Shown: piece by piece, positions 7,685 to 12,178 of the stretch
Position numbering within the stretch: position 1 is the stretch's first letter
Layout of the letters: each line of letters starts with the position of its first letter
Assembly (NCBI GenBank): GCA_016748015.1
Contig: JAAOMT010000299.1
Location: forward strand, 1-12,178
DNA length: 12,178 nt
Direction: 5' to 3'
DNA from: Geosiphon pyriformis
Lineage: Eukaryota; Glomeromycota; Glomeromycetes; Archaeosporales; Geosiphonaceae
Notes under the pieces: model-generated
Seen by the model: the letters and a program-made list of their open reading frames with translations, nothing else
The model's database searches: none
Told to the model about the DNA's origin: nothing
Program-made: the position numbers and the translations under genes

Positions 7685-7780
7685 AATCATTACCTTTCTA
7701 AGATTATTACTGTGCTATATTATGATTGTATAGTTTATATTATTTTTATGATTCTTTTGCTAAATTTTTAAACCATAACA

Positions 7781-7796
7781 TTATTTCTTCTTTTTA
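7781..7796 (-). promoter_or_regulatory. polypurine tract (plus-strand primer site)
   Basis: On the minus strand AAAAAGAAGAAATAA ends directly at the LTR start TGTTATGG. A purine run abutting the 3' LTR is the standard RNase H-resistant primer for plus-strand cDNA synthesis. It lies four bases after the final stop of the pol frame. Confidence 0.82.
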
Positions 7797-7799
7797 AGA

Positions 7800-8555
7800 T
7801 TAAGCTCTATCAAAATTGAAGTTAATTTCTTCATTAAATTTTAAGTTACTATAGTGGTTCAATACTGTGTTATTAATTTGTTGTTGTAATTCTTGAAATT
7901 GTGAGTTGGTAAGTTGTCCAATACTGTTGGTTGTTATTATGTTCATGGTTGGGTCTAAAAATAGTTTGTGACAGTTTTCAAATGCTTTGAAAATTCTATA
8001 AACTGTTTTTGAATGGAATGTAGTGTTGGTTTTTCCAATAAAAGGTTCTAATAGTTGGATAGTTGTTTTGTCAAACACTCTAGTTGAGTCTTTTAAGTAT
8101 AATGTTTGTATGTTCAAGTGCTTTCTTAGTTAATAATAACAGTAGTTAATTGGAAATTTCGTTTTCAAGTTGCTAAATGTGTTTGGTGTTAATTCACTTA
8201 TTTTTATTTCTTCCATTATTAATGTATTGCCCAATGCTATCTCTAATTTTTCAATAACTTTGCTGATAAATTTGTTGTTATGTTTGGCAATATTATATGG
8301 TTCAAAATTATGTTTTTTTCTTGTTTTTGGATTTTCTATTGTTCTTTTTATGTATGTTATTTTGGAGCTATTAACTGTGATTTTCAGATCAGATTTCAAT
8401 TGTTGTAAGCTTTCAACTAATTGTTGAGTTATATTGTTGATGTTTTCTGGAATAAGTATCATTGTTTTAATTTTGACTGCTATTTTGGAATCTTTTGCAT
8501 GCGTTTTTATGGTTGTTAAATCATTTTTGCTGTGATCTAAGATTAATTATCTTTT
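7800..8555 (-). pseudogene. post-integrase C-terminal extension of Pol, unknown domain (element B)
   Basis: After the integrase stop the same reading frame stays open for about 250 codons, interrupted by TGA (8556-8558), TAA (8550-8552) and TAA (8130-8132). It ends at TAA 7800-7802 just before the polypurine tract. The two long pieces are 8130-8462 (begins MILIPENINNITQQLVESL) and 7800-8117 (begins MNIQTLYLKDSTRVFDKTT). Because the frame and position are those of Pol, I read it as one C-terminal domain or a downstream ORF. It has no membrane segment or signal peptide, so it is not Env-like, and it has no cysteine cluster or chromodomain signature. It is mixed charged/polar, with probable helices around SNSQFQELQQQINN-type sequence near its end. 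I do not recognise the function. Confidence 0.6.
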
Positions 8556-9955
8556 TCAATAATGTTCAATTAAAACTATTAGTTCTAAATCTCGTGGAAT
8601 TTGTTCTGGTAGAATTAAAGGTAATTGTGTTCCAATTCTGGGTGTCTTTGTTGTTATTACTGGTTTACTATAATAAAATTTCAGCCAGTTATCATGTGCT
8701 GCTTTTCTTAATATTTTATCATCTAGTATTAGCTTGTATGCTCCATTTCCAAGTATTTTGTGAATATAAAATGGTCCATTCCACTTGTGATCAAATTTTT
8801 CACTCCATTGTTTTTCCATTTTTGTATGATGCAACAATACTTTATCTCCAATTTTGTAGCTAATTATATTATCTGGTAACTGGTTATTATGTCTCACTTT
8901 TTGTTGTTCTTGTGATTGTTCAATATTTTGTGCTGCTTTTCTTCTTTTGTTTTCTAAAGTTCCCATTAATTTGTATGTTCTTTTAAGTAGTGTTTCCTGG
9001 AATGTTGCTTCTGTAATAGTGTCACTTGGATAAGTTGGGATAGTAAGTTCAACTGGTAATGTGGCTTTTCTTCTATAAACTAGTTCAAATGATGTGAATT
9101 GTGTAGTATCTTGTTTTACTGTTCTATATGCTAGTAGTACTGCTGGTATAAACAAATCCCATTCTTTTTTATGTTTGTTACTAATTTTTGCCAGTGATTC
9201 GCACAATGTGCGATTAAATTTTTCAACTAATCCATTTGTTTAAGGGTGGTATGATAATGACAGTGGTTGCTTGATTCCAAATTTTTGGCTAAGTTCTTTT
9301 AAGGTGCTGTTTATGAAGTGTGTGCCTTGATCTGATAACAATTCTTGTGGACATCCATGCTGGCAAATTAAGTTTTCATGTATGAATTGAGCTATGGAAA
9401 TAGCATCAACTGTTTTAATAGCTCTAGCTTCTGGCCATTTGGTGAGATAATCCACGACTACTGCAATATAACAGTTGTTTTTTGTTGTTATTGATAAGGG
9501 TCCAACTAAATCAATTCCAATTCTGTCAAATGGCTGTCCAACTTTTATTGGTCTTAATAATTCCATTGGTTTTGCTCCTCCTCTTCATTGACATGGATCA
9601 CAATTTTTTATGTATTGAATTATGTCTGAACTCATTTTTGGCCAATAGTAATGGCTAGTTGCACGTTGGATGGTTGCTGTTTTTCCAAAGTGGCCTGAAT
9701 AAATATCTGAGTGCATGTTAAATAAGATAGTTTCTTTTTCATTCATAGTTATAACTCTTAATAGATTATCTGAATTTTGTCAATTCCAGTAATAAAGTAT
9801 GTGATTTTGAATAAAATAGTGTTTTGCTAATTTTTGGAGCTTAATTAGCTCTTTTACTGACATTTCTTTGTCTATTTGTAATGTTTCCAAATATTGGCTG
9901 AGGTTTTTGTAAAGGTGGTTGTTCATTGTTGTTGTGGCAGGTGGGTTGGTAATTT
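8556..9955 (-). pseudogene. integrase (HHCC zinc finger, DD35E core, GPY/F) of element B
   Basis: Integrase inserts the cDNA into chromosomes. The zinc-binding N-domain is readable at about 9590-9700 (MHSDIYSGHFG ... CDPCQ), interrupted by TGA at 9780-9782 and 9585-9587. The core piece (9240-9566) has Asp in GIDLVGP (residue 19) and Asp in LLSDQGTHF (residue 79). After a TAA at 9240-9242 within SYHP*TNGLVE comes the catalytic Glu, exactly 35 residues beyond the second Asp. The C-terminal part (8556-9206) includes GDKVLLHHTKME and WNGPFYIHKILGNGAYKL, the GPY/F module. All three stops are one transition away from Trp, Arg or Gln. No chromodomain is evident. The frame differs from RT, with a shift at about 9960. 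Confidence 0.9.
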
Positions 9956-11368
9956 TTATGTGTGTCTCATTCTTGACAAACAGTTAGCATTAGCATTTTT
10001 GGTACCTTCTTTGTATTTAATAATATAATTGTATGGTGCTAACGTTTGTGACCATCTGGCATATTTTTTTTTTAGTGCTTTCTTATTATTTAACCAGACC
10101 AGATCTCTATGATCTGTGGTAATCTCAAAGAGTTGGTACTGTAAATATGTGTCAAAGTGAACACAACTCCAGACTACTGCTAAGTATTCAAGTTCATGTG
10201 CTGCATAGTTTTGCTCTGCCGTACTGAAATTTCTGCTGGCATAAGCAATTACACGTTCTCTTCCATTATTATCTTTTTGTGACAGAATGGCTCCAAGTCC
10301 AGTTCCAGAGGCATCTGTGGCCAAAATAAATTTCTTGTTGAAATTTAGATAGATCATTATTGGTGATTCAATAAGCTTTTGTCTAAGGTACTTGAAAGCT
10401 TTTTGTTGTGCTTCAGTCCATTCAAACTTCACATTTTTGGATAGTAGGTAATTAAGGGGTTTGGCAATGTTTGAAAAGTTTTCTATAAAGTGGCAGTAGT
10501 AAAATGTGAGTCCTAAAAAGCTTCTAACTTCTGAAACGTTTCGAGGTACTGGAAAATTTTTCACTTTGTCTATTTTTAATGGATTTGGTTTTATTCTATC
10601 TTTTCCAACTATGTGTCTTAAAAATGCTAGCTCATTTTTCCCAAAGAAACATTTTTCTAGATTTAGTTTAAGTCCAGCATATCTCAATCTCTCAAAAACT
10701 TGTTGTAAATGTTGGAGATGATCCGTGAATTTTGACGAGAAAACATTTGTATCATCCAAGTAGACAACAACAGATTGCCACAGGATTCTGGAGTAAATTA
10801 CGTCCATTAGTCTTTGGAATGTTGCAGGAGAGTTTGTTAATCCAAATGGCATTACATTGAACTCATAATTGCCATTTTGTGTTGTGAATGCTGTTTTATG
10901 CCTGTTTTTTGAGTCCATTTCTATTTGCCAGTACCCATTGGTCAAGTCTAGTGTAGAAAACCATTTTGCTCCTCCAAAAACGTTGAAGATTTTGTTAATT
11001 AATAGTATTGGGTATGAGTTTTTGGTTGTTTTGCTGTTTAGTTTGCGATAGTTGACGCAAAATCTAATTTTTCCATTCTTTTTCCTTACTAAAACAACTG
11101 GTAAGGACCATGGGCTCATTAATAGTTGTATTATTTTTTTTTTTAACATGCTTTGGACTTCTTCTCTGATAAAATTATGCTCCATTGGTAGAATACAATA
11201 AGCGCATTGTTTTTCAGGTCTGGCGTCTCCAGTGGGGATTTGGTGTTGAACCAAGTTGGTTTTTCCAAATTTGCTATTTCGTGAAAATATATTAGAGTAT
11301 TTTAAAATTAATGCTTTTAATTGTTGCTGTTGGTCAGGATCCATTGTTCTAATGTTTAATTTGGTCAA
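9956..11368 (-). pseudogene. reverse transcriptase and RNase H (Pol, element B)
   Basis: This is 470 codons of continuous Ty3/gypsy RT-RNase H. Visible RT motifs are PWSLPVVLVRKKNGKIRFCV (85-104), LDLTNGYWQI with the first catalytic Asp at 141, FNVMPFGLTNSPATFQRLMD (170-189) and the active-site YLDD at 203-206. The connection follows (ECCFF-like region at 239, FLGLTFYYCHFIENF). RNase H shows TDASGTGLGA (Asp352), AHELEYLAVVW (acidic pair 392/394) and TTDH (Asp419), ending near NANANCLSR. Together these enzymes copy element RNA into DNA and remove the RNA. The listed Met is internal: coding continues upstream beyond TAA at 11384-11386. All catalytic residues remain, but flanking stops and frameshifts prevent a full polyprotein. 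Confidence 0.93.
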
Positions 11369-11652
11369 TTCTTCTGTTGTAAATTAATAGCATTCCAACA
11401 GTTGTTGCCAATTTATTGAAGTGAGTTCACAGTAGAAGGTGATTTCTGGGAAATTTAGAATTTTTTATGGTGTTGACACGTTTTCTAGCTCCGTTCTGAG
11501 GTATCCAATGATGGTATCTTCTGGAATGTAAACAAGTTCTTCTGTGGTGTTTGCAATAGGAATTTTTATTCATTGAGCTTTATCAGCTGGAATAAAAAGA
11601 TTAGTAAGTTCTATGAAAAACTGTTAGCAAGTTTTTATATAAGGCTCAAATA
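11369..11652 (-). pseudogene. dUTPase-RT linker (element B)
   Basis: This lies in the RT frame and is broken by TAA 11624-11626, TGA 11570-11572, TAA 11465-11467 and TAA 11384-11386. It reads ELTNLFIPADKAQ, IKIPIANTTEELVYIPEDT, IIGYLRTELEN and ITFYCELTSINWQQLLE. The same pattern is seen in element A, so this is a conserved inter-domain segment. A frameshift in A-rich sequence near 11655-11670 separates it from the dUTPase. No active-site motif is visible. Confidence 0.65.
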
Positions 11653-12036
11653 TTAGATCTTTTTCTTTAATTGTTTTTTTATTCTTATTTCTGATTTTCT
11701 ATATGGTAGAAGCATGATGAATTGCTCAGTTTTAATTACTTCGCCTTTTTTCTTTATTGTTTCAGTGAAATTTGCTTCAATTCCTTTTTCTATCGATCTA
11801 AAACCAAAAGTTCCTCTCATTGTTTGTGACAATTCTTCACAATTTTCCACTGGCACAAATTTCCCAATTTTTACCAATGGTAGAAAAATTGCTTGTGCAA
11901 TCTTTTCCTTAGATTCAATAGTATAAGGCTTTTTTAAATTGTTCTGTAGCAAAACCATCAAATTTCCAGTGTATCCAGAGTCAATTACTCCTCCTTGAAT
12001 GCTTATTCCTTTTTTCACGAGACTTGATTGCGACGC
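11653..12036 (-). pseudogene. dUTPase-like domain, N-terminally truncated (element B)
   Basis: Motif 2 appears as SQSSLVKKGI, motif 3 as GGVIDSGYTGN with catalytic Asp and Tyr kept, motif 4 as EKIAQAIFLPL, and a decayed motif 5 as RGTFGFRSIEKG in place of the glycine-rich GFGSTG. Coding continues upstream of the listed GTG start through TVTASQSSL to the LTR junction at 12036, so the start is not real and motif 1 lies beyond the inserted LTR. The enzyme family hydrolyses dUTP. Its position before RT is like that in element A and unlike lentiviruses, where dUTPase lies between RNase H and integrase. The split, the frameshift and the degenerate motif 5 make activity here very unlikely. Confidence 0.85.
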
Positions 12037-12178
12037 TGTTACGGTTTAAGAATTTAGCAAAAAGAATCATAAAAATAATACAAACTATTCAATCATAATA
12101 TAGCACAGTAATAATCTTAGAAAGGTAATGATTAACATAGTAGCAAACACCATCTCGCGATAGTGGCAAGCACCAGTT
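12037..12178 (+). repeat. start of opposite-orientation LTR of the B family (element D)
   Basis: The plus strand begins TGTTACGGTTTAAGAATTTAGC and matches the first 141 bp of element B's 3' LTR (complement of 7640-7780) with seven substitutions and one indel, about 95%. The insertion splits dUTPase coding sequence. The five bases before it (GACGC, 12032-12036) would be the target duplication if they recur after the far end, outside the window. It may be a full element or a solo LTR. It retains CpGs that are TpG in the 3' LTR, consistent with a younger copy. Confidence 0.88.

Larger units (their letters stand above)
6907..7780 (-). repeat. 3' LTR of element B
   Basis: On the minus strand the LTR begins TGTTATGGTTTAA at 7780 and ends CCTGTAACA at 6907, giving perfect TGTTA...TAACA termini. 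A polypurine tract lies immediately upstream (7781-7794), exactly where plus-strand priming should occur. The outer edge abuts Gag coding sequence of element C mid-frame, which confirms 6907 as the insertion boundary. The first 141 bp match the plus-strand LTR start at 12037 with seven substitutions and one indel. The U3 contains 23-bp tandem repeats and a TATA-like motif. A less AT-rich part at 7084-7165 would fall in the R/U5 half. An antisense-looking ORF at 7371-7568 is just LTR sequence. Confidence 0.9.
6907..12036 (-). mobile_element. element B: dUTPase-containing Ty3/gypsy retrotransposon, 5' part outside window
   Basis: On the minus strand the order is dUTPase, linker, RT, RNase H, integrase, C-terminal extension, polypurine tract and 3' LTR. 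The RT-RNase H-integrase order identifies Ty3/gypsy. The 3' LTR is 874 bp. The element sits inside the Gag gene of element C (left junction 6906/6907) and is itself split at 12036/12037 by another LTR of its own family in opposite orientation, so its gag, protease and 5' LTR lie to the right of the window if present. Pol is disrupted by ten stops that I can locate and two frameshifts, yet all motifs remain legible, so it is much younger than element A. Confidence 0.9.

Noticed and set aside
8170-8863. Plus-strand hydrophobic frames opposite the Pol extension and integrase
   Set aside because: They are antisense shadows of real minus-strand coding; the hydrophobicity comes from T-rich complement sequence.
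7640-12178. Inverted repeat of about 141 bp flanking a pol gene, suggesting a TIR-bounded transposon with RT and integrase or a DIRS-like element
   Set aside because: The left copy is only the first part of an 874-bp LTR with TGTTA...TAACA ends and an adjoining polypurine tract. The right copy interrupts dUTPase coding mid-domain. Two LTRs in opposite orientation explain it, and no tyrosine recombinase is present.

Overview
This window is a graveyard of nested transposable elements in an AT-rich eukaryotic nuclear genome. I find no intact host gene, rRNA, tRNA or CRISPR array. The coding remnants are Ty3/gypsy-type (Metaviridae-like) retrotransposon proteins that carry an unusual dUTPase-like module between protease and reverse transcriptase. 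That gag/pol style, the AT richness and the TE density recall arbuscular mycorrhizal fungi (Glomeromycotina, Rhizophagus-like). The organism is my inference from family resemblance, not something the sequence proves.

Layout, left to right. (i) 1-391: a short unrecognised minus-strand ORF, cut at about 391. (ii) 392-3935: element A, plus strand, a very old pol corpse. Its order is protease without its catalytic end, cysteine-rich module, Asn-rich spacer, dUTPase, linker, RT and RNase H. It is riddled with stops, has almost no CpG, and breaks off before any integrase. (iii) 3936-4310: LTR-like sequence with a TATA box, then nothing recognisable. (iv) 4311-5860: a 1.55-kb inverted-repeat (foldback) element with GAATTCC-rich subterminal repeats and a loop of about 0.4 kb. 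(v) 5861-6906: element C, plus strand, a gag gene with few breaks, cut off abruptly at 6906. (vi) 6907-12036: element B, minus strand. An 874-bp 3' LTR (TGTTA...TAACA) and a polypurine tract are followed, read leftward on the minus strand, by dUTPase, linker, RT, RNase H, integrase (HHCC, DD35E, GPY/F) and a C-terminal extension of about 250 codons. (vii) 12037-12178: the first 142 bp of another LTR of the B family in the opposite orientation (element D), inserted into B's dUTPase.

The stacking gives a relative chronology: D entered B, and B entered the gag of C. A is the most decayed. The inverted repeat formed by B's 3' LTR and D's LTR looks at first like a TIR-bounded transposon carrying RT. 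The TG...CA termini, polypurine tract and truncated dUTPase show that it is two LTRs in opposite orientation.

B is close to a complete pol. I count ten in-frame stops (TAA or TGA, no TAG) and two frameshifts. The RT (YLDD), RNase H and integrase catalytic residues are still visible. Its post-integrase extension matches no domain I recognise and is the best candidate here for something undescribed.
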